From: Topomyia yanbarensis
Lineage: Eukaryota > Arthropoda > Insecta > Diptera > Culicidae
Length of the DNA: 64,000 nucleotides
Direction of reading: 5' to 3'
NCBI RefSeq assembly: GCF_030247195.1
Contig: NW_026683366.1
Span: 1-64,000 of the forward strand
Position numbers and translations under genes: made by a program
Notes under the pieces: generated by a model
What the model was told of the DNA's origin: nothing
What the model saw: only the letters and a program-made list of their open reading frames with translations
Database searches by the model: none
Shown here: positions 1-10,111 of the stretch, piece by piece
How the letters are laid out: every line of letters begins with the position of its first letter
Position numbering within the stretch: the stretch's first letter is position 1

Positions 1-1250
1 TCGTGAAGCTAGCGTCCGAATTTAACATTTTGCACCGTCATAAGCCTCCGATGTGTGTATCAAGGCGTTGTGGAGCGTGCAGCTTAGAACGTATTTTGAG
101 CATTTACGATTCTGTATGACACATTTAAATATTATGTGTAATTTTTAATGCCAAATTTTTAATAACATTACTCCACTGAGCCTGTAATTATTGTTATCAG
201 AAGTCTTGAATCATTTGGATAAACGAGTTCGAATATTACCCCACATCAAATTCTCTCAAAATTCTTCAATTTACTTATTTAACAGAATTCTGACAGAGAA
301 TCTCTCATATATTATGAAACAAACCCTAGAAAAAACTGGAATCTAGACGGTTCAATAAGTTGAACCAGAGATACTCAAAAATCTACATTCTACAAAAAAT
401 TGAATAACTTTCACAATTTCCATCCGATTTAACCCAATAAGTGCTTATTTTTATTGGTTATTAGCAGGCTTTAATTTCCCATGAAAATATAATTTTTAGG
501 ATAGCTTTATCTTACCCAAAATATTGACCAAACGCTAATTTTCATTCAAAAAATGACGAAAAATTAAGAAAAAGTTCAATAAATTCGTAAATAACGCCAG
601 AATAAGTAGTCGTACTGAAACAAAATGTTCTAGCGATCGAAAGGGAATTCAATTACCTTTAATTCAACATTATAATATTTCATATCGATGCACTAAAACC
701 GAAGATATTTGGATTTTACTGAACGTACTTTTTATTTTAAATGTAAAATTCACTATAACTCGAAAACTGTTCTACTGTAAATTTTTTGGACCTCATTTTC
801 GGATTCAGCACACGATTTTACATTGAAAATGACCACCAGTTTATTTAGTTCAAAAATGCTATAAACTAGTGTTATTTGTAGGTATTAAAACGATCACTTA
901 ACCCTTTGCGACACAGTGGGACGTATACGTCCCACCTACTTTTCCTAAGTTTTTATTGGACTTCTAGTTAGTGTTGACATATCACTACACAGAAAAAATA
1001 TTTTGTGATTTTAACTTTATTTTCATGCACATATTGGGAGCATGAATATAAATAAAAAATTAAGTTTCATCACAAATACGCACGATTTGTCGTGCTTTCT
1101 TCACGAATTTTATTATAGTTTTACACGTGGATTGAAAATTACAGTTTCTTTAAACGGAAATCCAATGCACTGCAATGTATTTTTATTCGAATATTGCTGT
1201 AAAATAAATGACGATTTTTTTAGAACTTATTTATCAAAACTTATTTACAT
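1..1250. other. AT-rich stretch without a recognised gene
   Basis: No reading frame here resembles a known protein; the longest frame (1042-1281, 79 codons) has no recognisable motif and low-complexity AT-rich composition. The only distinct structure seen is the 20-bp palindrome at 916-935. The final part runs into a repeat related to the fold-back element at 7828-8487. Confidence 0.5.
916..935. repeat. Perfect 20-bp palindrome
   Basis: The sequence GTGGGACGTATACGTCCCAC is its own reverse complement. It follows a stretch reading AACCCTTTGCGACACA. A similar context (TTAACCCCTTCATGACC) precedes a 16-bp palindrome at 34926-34941, which suggests the two belong to one dispersed repeat type. No function can be assigned. 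Confidence 0.8.
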
Positions 1251-1254
1251 TTTA

Positions 1255-1450
1255 GTGCATCATTTCAATAACACGCTGTAATTTTTCTATGCAATAATAT
1301 CGATATACGACTCGGTGACGAAGCTTTTGTATAACGTCTCTGGAAAAACCTGATTTGCGGTGTTACTTGCCATTCAAAAATTACTTAACCGATTTCTTTC
1401 AAACTTTGCATACATATTGTATGTTAAAAATACCTAACCCCTACGCTAAG
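1255..1450 (+). repeat. Partial copy of the 7828-8487 fold-back family
   Basis: This stretch matches the arms of the fold-back element at 7828-8487. Shared blocks include CATTTCAATAAC, a CTCTGGAAAAAC...GATTTGCGGT block, GATTTCTTTCAAACTTTGCA and the CCTAACCCCTACG block. Only one arm is present, so it is a decayed or truncated copy. Confidence 0.65.
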
Positions 1451-1539
1451 TTTTTGAGATAAATAGTTCTCAACAGTTGAAATCTCAGCAAACACTTTTT
1501 TTTAGCTGAGGTATCAGTAAAAATGACGTTTGATAACTG

Positions 1540-1640
1540 AGACTCGGAAAATATTGCGGCCCGGAGAGCTGTCTGTCATATACCATTCGACTCAGTTCTT
1601 CGAATTCGGCAAATGTCTGTGTGTGCGTATGTATGTGTTC
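1540..1640 (-). repeat. End of a mosquito dispersed repeat, reverse orientation
   Basis: Read on the minus strand it gives a CA-rich microsatellite followed by CAGACATTTGCCGA, GAACTGAGTCGAATGGTATATGA and a CCGGGCC block. This is the same terminal module seen on the plus strand at about 7340-7440, 15850-15920 and 16980-17100. Confidence 0.6.
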
Positions 1641-1893
1641 TTTTTCAGAGAGCAGTAAAAAAAAATTTCAGGAGAACCCTGAGACCTGAGGGAAACTGTA
1701 CAAAAACCCCAATGTCTCAGGGAACGGGTTTGGGCTGCCATCACCCGACCCGCTAAAAAACCACTGCTCTTGCCCAGAACCGGATTCCTTTCCGGCACTA
1801 CCTTACGGCATTACTTCGGGGAGGGGTTTTTATGTACATAGCACACACTCTAATTCAACTACTTACTAGTTCGTTTCTTCCACAGGGTTACAG

Positions 1894-2090
1894 TTACCCC
1901 CCAAAAGTAATACCGAGAGGTAGTTCCTGGGAGGAACGATGGCGGAGCGCAATGGAGTTTAGTCGGTATTAATGGCAGCGTCACCACTCGAGCCCGACAC
2001 GCCCCCAGTGCACCCCGTGCGATAGCTTGGACCTTACCAATAGCACGTGTACTGGGCTAGGACGTAAAGGTCTTCTTCATTGTAAAAAAA
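1894..2090 (+). mobile_element. 5'-truncated R1-clade 3'-end insertion with target duplication
   Basis: The sequence matches the 3' untranslated region of the R1-like element ending near 55370: both carry AGTAAT-CC-GAG, GTTCCTGGG, GATGGCGG, CAATGGAGTTTAGT and TCGAGCCCGACAC blocks. It ends in GTAAAAAAA. The 12-bp sequence ACAGGGTTACAG occurs immediately before (1882-1893) and after it (2091-2102), a target-site duplication. This is a dead-on-arrival copy carrying only the 3' end. Confidence 0.8.
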
Positions 2091-2247
2091 ACAGGGTTAC
2101 AGCACCACTCCTCGACACAGCACCAATTCTCCACCATCCACACAGACTGGCAATTTCTGTATGGCAGTCGGAAAGCTGGCTGTGAGTCGAGACTTAGTGC
2201 TCCTCCCCTGCGAAGACAATCTGGGCGGCAAACTTCAGACTGTCTAA

Positions 2248-2343
2248 GGGTCGATTTATTCACCCTCGCTTAACTTTTAAACCAGGTTCACCAGTACGTT
2301 TAAACCTGACTTAAGCGTTAAGCGAAGGTGAAGAAATCGGCCC
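2248..2343. mobile_element. 96-bp MITE, PIF/Harbinger-like
   Basis: About 27-bp terminal inverted repeats occupy 2248-2274 and 2317-2343, starting GGGTCGATTT and GGGCCGATTT (read inward), with few mismatches. It is flanked by TAA on both sides (2245-2247, 2344-2346). A TWA duplication with TIRs beginning GGG fits the PIF/Harbinger superfamily. It is too short to encode anything, so it is non-autonomous. Confidence 0.8.
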
Positions 2344-2439
2344 TAATTCACCGAGCCCTTCGGCTCCCTTGTGCCATTTAGCACCGCAACTCCCTTCTCG
2401 CACCACTCAGCGCCGTTTACTCGTTGAGCACCAGACTTG

Positions 2440-2990
2440 TTCGCGAACTACTCGGTCTAGTCCCCGACGATGGACCTAGCCTACTCCGACAGAGAATTCC
2501 CCGGCGAGAGAAGTTCTCCCGAAACCGAGCCAACCAACCGGGTGTCGAGGTCAATGGATCTAGCCTATTCTCCTGCAACCGAGCGGTAGATTTCTCCTGA
2601 TTCCGATGTTCGTTTTTGTGAGCCATTTAGCTCTCCGCGTCGTCCCGATCTACTCGATTTAGTCCCCGGCGGTGGATCTAGCCTACTCAACGGGCCATAC
2701 AGTAGGTGTTGAGGTCTATCCGGCGATTCCGGGTGGAGCGTAACTTCCGGTTCACCAGCGCCCCAACGACCCACTGCTAGCTCTGCGACGCGGTTTACTC
2801 GGTCTAATCCCCGGCGGTGGATCTAGCTAACTCACGAGCTACCCGGTAGGGTGTCGAGATCGGTTCGGCGATTCCGGTGAAGCTTGACGTCCGGTTTACA
2901 GGCGCCCCGACGACCCAACTCGGTGCTACGTCACGTACTACTCAACTGGTCCCTGGCGGTGGACCTAGTCTACACATTTGGAGAGTTCCC
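2440..2990 (-). repeat. Degenerate ~145-bp tandem repeats in R1-type 3' region
   Basis: The core TCCCCGGCGGTGGATCTAGC recurs with changes near 2461, 2663, 2808 and 2950, at spacings of roughly 200, 145 and 142 bp, each followed by CTACTC/AACTC-like sequence. Intervening sequences (GTGTCGAG, CGGCGATTCCGG) also repeat. The array lies in the untranslated tail of the minus-strand R1-like element. Confidence 0.6.
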
Positions 2991-3019
2991 CAGCGGTGGA
3001 ATTTCTCTCGAAACCCGAT

Positions 3020-3570
3020 TTGTGGCTTCTTGTTGGTCTCTTCGCCACTTCCTCTGCAGCTCGGAGAGTATGCTCGAGACCACTCTGTTGACAGCGTCCC
3101 AGGTATGTTCGTCACGGCACATCTCTTCGACGATATTGTCCACTGTCATACCAGGTCATACCCTACGAACTTCTTCGAACCTAGGGCACTCGAAGACCAC
3201 GTGTTCCGGTGTCTCCTGCACAGTCGCACACTTCCTTTCTCCGCGTTGTCCCACTCCTGTTGCCATTTAGCCAACGAGTCCGCTCGGACCAGTCTCCTAG
3301 CGTTACGTGCTATTCTCCGCTGATAGCATTCCACGTCCTCCGCCAGGGTAATGCAGATGGGGATCATCCTGGCGATAACGCATACTGCCTCCGAGGATAT
3401 TGTTCTGTAGGCACTCGCGACTCGTACGGCCATCAGCCGGAATGTCCTGTTTAGCTTTTCACGATTCCGCTTGGTTTTCAGGCAGGAACCCCATATCGGA
3501 GTATCGATGACGAAACAGTAGATAGCAGACGTCTCGTGCTGCTTCTCGGGCCGCAGTTTATTTTTCATGG
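3020..3570 (-). pseudogene. R1-clade ORF2 C-terminal fragment
   Basis: The minus-strand frame 3568-3146 contains the post-RT region typical of R1-clade ORF2: FRLMAVRVASAYRTISSEA, then a CVIARMIPICITLAEDVECY-like run, then SLAKWQQEWDNAEKGS. Directly after that the frame shifts, and the adjacent frame gives ETPEHVVFECPRFEEVRR, the second half of the C-terminal zinc motif (H...C). The segment that should lie between, including the first two cysteines, is missing. So it is an internally deleted, frameshifted and 5'-truncated remnant. The catalytic RT core and endonuclease are absent. A comparable internal deletion occurs in the R1-like copy at 52-55 kb. Confidence 0.75.
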
Positions 3571-3583
3571 CTTGTGGTTAGCA

Positions 3584-4290
3584 CGGTCTCTCGAATTGCT
3601 GAACTGAAAATTATGGAATAGAAGTTAATTTTAGTATTCTTTACAGATTTAACTCGCTGGGCAAATGGCTCTGAATGAGACCCGCTGGTGCCTTAAGACG
3701 ATTTCGCTAGATTTTCAGAGCACTGTGCACCCAGTGCATTAACGCAAGTGACGGAAGGTTATCGAAAAGTTTCGTGAAAATGAAAATTCCAGTAATGATG
3801 ATGATTTTCCCAAACAGTTTGGTTTCGAGAGGTTTTCATTTGTTCTTTGGCATTAGGATTAGCGATAATAATTCAAATCAAGGATACTACTGGGAAGGCA
3901 CTTTTAGAAAAAAAAAAAAGTCAATGTCGAAGTAAAGTTTTTGAACTATGCACGTATGCACTTCAGAGGTAGCGTGATATAAGGAGCTGCGATTTCAATT
4001 CTTAGTTCTCAGTCGCGTTGGAAATTTGAGTAAAGTATAAACTTCAAATCGATTCAAAAAAAAATCGATTTTTTTGGTTCAGCACAATATATAACCTCTT
4101 TAGGAAAATTCAGTTTTCCCACCACAATACATTGATTGAGGAATTTGGATATTTGGTTTAAAGAGCAATAGCAATAATTCGTTTGTATGTCTATCTTATG
4201 GGACATTTTTTCGCTTTCCCATTGATTTGGTTTGAGATTCCTAGCACTGATGTTGTCCTATGCAAATTTGAGCGTTTCTCTGAGTCTTGC
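3584..4290. other. No feature recognised
   Basis: AT-rich sequence with poly-A runs near 3910 and a short A/T inverted repeat around GATTCAAAAAAAAATCG near 4050. No coding frame or terminal repeat is seen. Confidence 0.4.
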
Positions 4291-4299
4291 CACTATCCC

Positions 4300-6915
4300 A
4301 TGTAGTAGGTATGTTTACATGTTTACATGTTTATGTTTACATGTTTATGTTTATGTTTATTACCTTCACCAACAAGCCCCTTGGCCCCAATGGTGGTTGC
4401 TTAAACTAATTACATTTTAAAATTGACAACATTTTCACTTTTATCGCATTCCGCGTCCTATTGAAGTCAAAGGCCGTCGCCACACTGTTAAAAATTCGTT
4501 GAAGTCCGGTAACAGCGCTCTGGCAACCATAGTTGGTTCTCCTGAACGGAACTCTCAGAAGGGAGTTATTGCGTAGAGCTCGAACGCGGACTTGAAGATC
4601 CAGACGTTCGAGGATTGTAGGGCAATCCACTCTGGCAGAGAGTAAGTCCGAGACGAACAGGGCTCGAGAGCAGTCCCTCCGAATGCTGAGTGTATCGAGG
4701 TGTATAAGCTGGCAACGGTTTTCATAGCTCGGCAGCTGAAATCTGTTTCGCCATGGGAGATGACGAAGGGCGAAGCGTATGAACCTGCGTTGGACAGCCT
4801 CGATTCTGTCAATCCCGTTCTGGTAGTACGGATTCCAAACAGCTGAACAATATTCTAACGTTGAGCGGACCAACGCGCAGTAAAGCGATTTAAGACAATA
4901 TACGTCCCTGAAGTTTTTCGCTATTCGGAAGATGAACCCAAGCTGTCGTGATGCCTTATCCACGATGTATGACGTATGTGGTTTGAATGTTAATGCCGAA
5001 TCCATGATGACTCCGAGATCTTTGATGTGAGAGTGTCTTGGAATGCTCGAGCCGAAGAAATGGTAGTTAAACTGAGTCGGTTGGCGTTTCCGCGTGAACG
5101 TAACGATTGAGCATTTGCTCGGGTTTAAAACCATTCTGTTTTGATCACACCACGTGCTAAAGCTGTCCAGATCCCTCTGAAGAAGCTCGGCATCGGTTTT
5201 ATCCCGTATTTGTTGAAAAATTTTCATGTCGTCGGCGAAAGAAAGGCGGGGTCCTTGTAATGTGAAATTGACGTCATTAAAGTAGAAGAGGAATATTACT
5301 GGACCGAGATGGCTTCCTTGTGGTATGCCGGATGTAGCGAAGAATGGTGCAGATAGACAGTCCTTAATGCTGATTTGGAGTTGCCTTCCATCGAGGTAGG
5401 AACGAAACCAGCGCAGAAGTTGTCCATGAATGCCGAGTTTGTCCAGCTTCGCTATTGCGATATCATGGTTGATTTTGTCGAAGGCCGCAGATAGATCCAT
5501 ATAAATAGCATCGGTTTGCAATCCGTCAGCGAATCCATCCATTACATATGTTGTGAACGAGAGCAGGTTTGTCGTTGTCGATCGTTTAGGCATGAAACCG
5601 TGTTGGTCATCTGCAATGTAGTGTTTGCAGTGAAAGAAAATAGGATCTAACACAACCAGCTCGAACAGTTTTGATACAGCACTTAAACACGAGATTCCCC
5701 GATAATTGTCAATGTTCGATTTGTTTCCTTTTTTATGAACTGGAAACATGTGCGCTGCTTTCCAGCAGGAAGGGAATGTACCAGTAGTGAGTGATAGCTC
5801 GAAGACTCGCCGAAGTGGTTCAAGAAGCCCGCTGATGCACTTTTTGACAAAAATCGAGGGAACACCATCTGGACCTGGGGAACAAGATGCTTTCAGTTTG
5901 GCATTTGCTGCAAGAATGGCAGCATTATCGACACAAATTCGGTTGATGGTTCGTCCTAGAGAAGGAGTTAAATTAGCGGCGGCAGCGACTTGTTGTGGTG
6001 GCAAGCGCTCGTTGGAAAAAACGCTTGAAAATTTGTCGGAGAACAGTTGGCAAATTTCCTTAGTGTCGGTGCCTAAAACTCCATTAAACGACATACAAGA
6101 TGGCAAACCGGATTCCTTTCGCTGCTCGTTAACATACTTCCAGAACGACTTGGGCTTGGATTTCAGTTGACGCTCGACGTTTCGCTGGTGTCTAAAAAAG
6201 GCGCGTCTGCTTTGTTGTTTGTATTCGTGGTTGAGTTGAAAGTAGTGATTTCGTAATGCAAGTGTCTTATGCTTCGAGAATTTTTTAAATGCAGCTCGTT
6301 TGGCAGATTTTAAACGTCTTAGGACGGTTGATTGCCAGGGAGGGTGTTCATCGGTACTAATTGTTCGTTTTGGTACATGGCGGTCGATAAGGTAGTTAAG
6401 AATACTAGAAAACGTCATCGCTGCTTCGTTCGCGTCGTCATTGTTAATATTTTCGTCCCAGTTTATATCCAACAGCGTGCTAACGATGCTGTCGTAGTCA
6501 GCGTTTTTAAAATCGTAGACGATAGAGCTTGAGACGTCTTCAAAATTCACTCCTAAGTTACCAGCGAATACAAGATGTAGTGGGGGATGATGACGCACCT
6601 GCTTGACTAAAGGAGTCGGTGCAGTGCAGCAGTACGGAGCGCAGTCCCGGGCACTTACAAAGCAGAGGTCCAATGTACGTCCATTCTCGTTGGTGACATT
6701 ATTAATTTGCCGAAGAGTTGCGCTGCTGTAGTTGTCCAAAATACAACTGGCATTGTTAATAAGCGCAGATTTTTCGATATCCAATTGTAGAAAACCATTA
6801 CTTGCTTGGCACCACGTCAAGCCAGGTAAGTTGAAGTCGCCCAGTATAACGATATCATCAGACGGGGCGGCGATCGAGGTGTTATGTGTTATCAAAAACA
6901 TCGCGAAGCATCAAG
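4300..6915 (-). mobile_element. CR1/L2-like non-LTR retrotransposon, 5'-truncated
   Basis: On the minus strand the element holds a truncated endonuclease, a complete RT and a 3' tail built of short ATAAACA/TGTAAACA repeats (about 4310-4362). A simple-repeat tail rather than poly(A) is usual for CR1/L2-type elements. The 5' boundary near 6915 abuts a different repeat. Two decayed relatives lie on the plus strand at 20480-21470 and 45056-45945. No target duplication was found. Confidence 0.75.
4406..6901 (-). CDS. Truncated endonuclease-reverse transcriptase (CR1/L2-like ORF2)
   Basis: An 831-codon frame without interruptions. The first ~100 residues are the C-terminal part of an APE-type endonuclease (ILGDFNLPGLTW near residue 20, then an HHPPLHL motif instead of the usual SDH). 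The N-terminal catalytic half is missing. RT motifs follow: PVHKKG...NYRGISCLS, MDLSAAFDKINH, SGIPQGSHLGP and SFADDMKIF, the last holding the catalytic aspartates. The C-terminal region (SYLDGRQ earlier, then RTNYG...RIFNS) resembles CR1/L2 clades, and no RNase H is present. The ATG at 6901 is only the first methionine after the truncation, not a proven start. Without a complete endonuclease the product is unlikely to support its own retrotransposition. Exact clade within the Jockey/CR1 group is uncertain. Confidence 0.8.
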   Translation of the reverse strand: MFLITHNTSIAAPSDDIVILGDFNLPGLTWCQASNGFLQLDIEKSALINNASCILDNYSSATLRQINNVTNENGRTLDLCFVSARDCAPYCCTAPTPLVKQVRHHPPLHLVFAGNLGVNFEDVSSSIVYDFKNADYDSIVSTLLDINWDENINNDDANEAAMTFSSILNYLIDRHVPKRTISTDEHPPWQSTVLRRLKSAKRAAFKKFSKHKTLALRNHYFQLNHEYKQQSRRAFFRHQRNVERQLKSKPKSFWKYVNEQRKESGLPSCMSFNGVLGTDTKEICQLFSDKFSSVFSNERLPPQQVAAAANLTPSLGRTINRICVDNAAILAANAKLKASCSPGPDGVPSIFVKKCISGLLEPLRRVFELSLTTGTFPSCWKAAHMFPVHKKGNKSNIDNYRGISCLSAVSKLFELVVLDPIFFHCKHYIADDQHGFMPKRSTTTNLLSFTTYVMDGFADGLQTDAIYMDLSAAFDKINHDIAIAKLDKLGIHGQLLRWFRSYLDGRQLQISIKDCLSAPFFATSGIPQGSHLGPVIFLFYFNDVNFTLQGPRLSFADDMKIFQQIRDKTDAELLQRDLDSFSTWCDQNRMVLNPSKCSIVTFTRKRQPTQFNYHFFGSSIPRHSHIKDLGVIMDSALTFKPHTSYIVDKASRQLGFIFRIAKNFRDVYCLKSLYCALVRSTLEYCSAVWNPYYQNGIDRIEAVQRRFIRFALRHLPWRNRFQLPSYENRCQLIHLDTLSIRRDCSRALFVSDLLSARVDCPTILERLDLQVRVRALRNNSLLRVPFRRTNYGCQSAVTGLQRIFNSVATAFDFNRTRNAIKVKMLSILKCN

Positions 6916-7480
6916 TTCCAAATGTTCTCAAACGGTATAATATCCGAAGAGAGTGATAAGATCATCACACTATTAGGTGGATTAAAAGCGTTTTTGCTCT
7001 TGATTCTGGCTATGGGAAATGATAAAAAAAATTCGTCCGTATTTAATGTTAAATATTTCTTTTGATAATGATCCGATTTCAAAAATCAATAGCTCGTTCG
7101 ATAGGTATTCATATAAACTTTCAAAAAATATATGAAAGGTTTACCTACATCGTCAGCTTCGGCAGATAATCTTAAAAAACTGCGAAAAACGCAATTTTTA
7201 CATTTTGAAGCATTCATATCTTGGAAACTAAACATCAGAATCAAAAACAAATTAATAGCGTTCTGTCTGAGTGGTAGGCCTTTCATTTAAAAGTGGTTTG
7301 GATAAGATCGGTTCAGCCATTGCTGAGAAATACGAATGAGAGTTTGTCCGTTACATACACACACACAGACACACACAAACATTGTCACAAATCGTCGAGT
7401 TGAGTCGATTGGTATATAAGACTCGGCCCTCCGGGCCTCGGAAAATAATCTTGAAAGTTTGAGCGAATTCGATACATTTC
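6916..7480. repeat. Dispersed mosquito repeat remnants
   Basis: Near 6975, read on the minus strand, is CGCTTTTAATCCACCTAATAG, the same opening as the repeat at 9858 and 62065. From 7270 the plus strand shows GGCCTTTCATTTAAAA, ATCGGTTCAGCCATTGC, an ACAC microsatellite (7351-7380) and GACTCGGCCCTCCGGGCCTC, the terminal module also found near 15900 and 17080. No coding content. Confidence 0.6.
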
Positions 7481-7827
7481 TTTTATAAATATTTATAAAC
7501 CGGGTTAATTGCGAAATCCACACAAAACACAACTTGTTCAAATATCGACAAGTATTTTGCCTTCAAAAGGATTTTGAATATTTTTACCAAAGCAATTGCA
7601 AAATCTGAAACTATCACTTTTCCAAAGTCGTCGAAGTCTTTTGAATGCAATGTAATGCGGTTTTTTGCACCGTTTTTGGAATTAATTTCTTTTGAGTCTC
7701 AAAAAAATTCTTTTGAGTCTCAAAAAATCAATAAAGGGGCCACATTGAATATAAATCTTATACTCAAATTGTAATATTCTGTTCTTCTTGTACATTACAT
7801 ATGCTTTATTGGTCAATTTACTTATTA

Positions 7828-8487
7828 GGGGGGAGGGTAAGGGTTTCACCGTAAAAAAATCAGTTTCTTTGTCAAATTATTTTAGAAAGATGGGTGAAGT
7901 GAATTGATCGAAACTTTTGTACATTATACTACATCGTTTCAATAACATTCTGTAATTTTTTCATGCAAAAATATCTACAAGTGACTTGGTGATAAAGCTT
8001 TTGTGGAACTTCTCTGGAAAAACACGATTTGCGGTTTTTACACATTCTATGTAAAAAATTCTACGTTGAGTTTTTGAGATAATTTTTCAATTTTTTTTTG
8101 CTAAAAAAAATGGCGGGATCGCTGTTTTTCAAGAAAAATTTCGTCATTTTATGAGTAAAAAGCCTCTTAATTGAAAAATTACCCAAAAACTCAACGTAGG
8201 GGTTAGGATTTTTTACATAGAATGTGTATGCAAAGTTTGAAAGAAATCGGTTAAGTAATTTTTGAATGGCAGGTAACACCGCAAATCATGTTTTTTCAGA
8301 GACGTTCCACAAAAAGCTTCGTCACCGAGATGCTAGTTGATATTTTTGCATGAAAAAATTACAGAATGTTATTGAAATGATGTAATATAAAGTACAAAAG
8401 TTTCGATCAATTCGCTTCACCCATCTTTCTAAAATAATTTGACAAAAAACTGATTTCTGTTTTTACGCTGGAACCCTTACCCCCCCC
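7828..8487. mobile_element. 660-bp fold-back element with TTA duplications
   Basis: Nearly the whole element is two inverted arms. The ends read GGGGGGAGGGTAAGGGTTTC and, inward from the other side, GGGGGGGTAAGGGTTCCAGC. Arm similarity continues through AAATTATTTTAGAAAGATGG to the centre near 8150. TTA flanks both sides (7825-7827, 8488-8490), consistent with PIF/Harbinger-type insertion. No transposase frame is present. A related partial copy lies at 1255-1450. Confidence 0.8.
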
Positions 8488-8490
8488 TTA

Positions 8491-9829
8491 AGCGTATAAA
8501 ATCTGATCAATAATATCATGATTTTAAGCATTCAGTTTCACTTTAGGATGCTTCTCGAATACCGGTATTTTTCCGGTACTACCGTTACTGAGGGAGTACC
8601 GTGGAACTGGTTCTCGCCAATAATCCTCGGTCGTGATGAAAAGATAAGTACACTGAAATGAAAATATCTTTTGTATTTTTTAGATTTGTCATATGAATCA
8701 TACCACTATTCTTTGTGTAGAATTTATATGAATTCCTATGAATGTTACACAAAATTCATGTTAAACCTCAGTGATATCCAATAAATTTGAATCTTGCGCG
8801 GTCAATATCAATATGATTAGAACAACATATTCAAGTTATATGAATAGCTAATGAGCTCAATCATCTCGTGGGTGTAAGTAGTGGGTTGTAAAACGAAGCC
8901 TGACAAGAAAAACGAAATGGTGTACCGAAAGCAAATGTTTTTGTTTGGTAAGGGTTTTTATCAAAATTAAAATGGTAAAGATACGTTCTAATACAATTTA
9001 TTTTTGATTTCCTTCAGGTAGTGGTTCCAAATTACACGTGTTGGTATTCTCTTCAACAACTAACCACAGAAAACAGCCGTCAATTTCGAGCTTTTAATTT
9101 GTTTAAAAAATAAAGGCCTATTCAAAGGTAATTGAACTATCACCACCAAATTCAAAACTGTCGCAATTTCGTTTAGTAGGTGAGTGTTACTGAATTTATA
9201 GCTGGTCATATAGAAATTAAAAACGGACAACATAGTTATGCGATAAGTTATGCGCCTAGTTAGGATAGGCTGGTATGGCGGCGTAATAGTTTTGACATAT
9301 ATCAGTTGAAATGTTTACACAAGTACTTTAAACTTGTTCTAACATGGATCTATGTTCTTTGTAATACAACTATCAACGGTCAATATTATCGTTGATAACC
9401 TGCCAATTGAAACTTCTACGATATCGTGTGCAAAGGGTGATTCCAGATAACCTACAGGTTTACCGAAACGGTAATTGAAATTGGGTTGTGTACAGGGCAC
9501 GACCACGGTGACATGAAAAATTAGTTTTTGGAGAGAGTGTGATGTAATTCGCAAATGAACTTTAATCTATCAAACAAAACTATCGTCTCATCTCAGGACG
9601 GGAGACTATATAGTAGACCGGCAACAATTTTGACTTTTGTTTCTCGGAACACTGCTAATTCAAATGGTAATTGGATGCACAGATCATATGCTAAATATGA
9701 GCTTTTTCCGATAGCTCTAGTTCACCCACAAGAGGTTTCAAGTTTCAATAGTAATATATAGGGAAACTCGGAAATAAAAACTTAAAATCCAATAAAAAAT
9801 TCCACAGTAATTTCACAGAGAACAGACAT
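8491..9829. other. No gene recognised
   Basis: AT-rich sequence. Short frames at 9339-9554 (minus) and 9555-9761 (plus) show no known motif. A CCGGTATTTTTCCGG inverted motif lies near 8562. No terminal repeats were seen. Confidence 0.4.
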
Positions 9830-10111
9830 CCATGATCGAACAAAAATATTTAAAAACCTGTTTTAATCCACCTACAGGTGCAATTGTGCCTTTCTCATCT
9901 CTCCAAACTATGATTTAATAGCTGGTTTGTACGATATAACATTATGGAAATGTCTTTCATTCTTATTACGCTTGGTAAGTATATATGCACCTTTTTGCAT
10001 TCATCGCGGTATCGGTTTGAATCGGAGTTTTCTATGTGATCGCACTCCACAACCCGTAACTCCGGAGCCAGAAGTCGGATGGAGATGGAATTTAATATCA
10101 GTTTCCGGGGA
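9830..10111 (+). repeat. Left copy of 282-bp direct repeat flanking the LOA element
   Basis: This 282-bp block recurs at 14594-14875 in the same orientation. By eye I count two substitutions (T/C in GCTGGTTYGTACG, T/A in CGCGGWATCGG). It is part of the dispersed repeat that continues to the right of the second copy, and it abuts the LOA 3' tail directly. The simplest reading is a very long target-site duplication. Confidence 0.9.

Larger units (their letters stand above)
1660..3010 (-). mobile_element. R1-clade 3' untranslated region, minus strand, with nested insertions
   Basis: This stretch lies directly downstream, on the minus strand, of the R1-type ORF2 remnant at 3020-3570 and contains no coding frame. 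It is interrupted by a 197-bp R1 3'-end insertion (1894-2090) and by a 96-bp MITE (2248-2343). Removing both leaves a continuous GC-richer tract. It includes degenerate tandem units (2440-2990). The lower boundary near 1660 is uncertain. Confidence 0.5.

Noticed and set aside
2877..3323. Plus-strand 148- and 128-codon frames over the R1 fragment
   Set aside because: They are antisense to the recognisable R1-clade protein and have no motif of their own.
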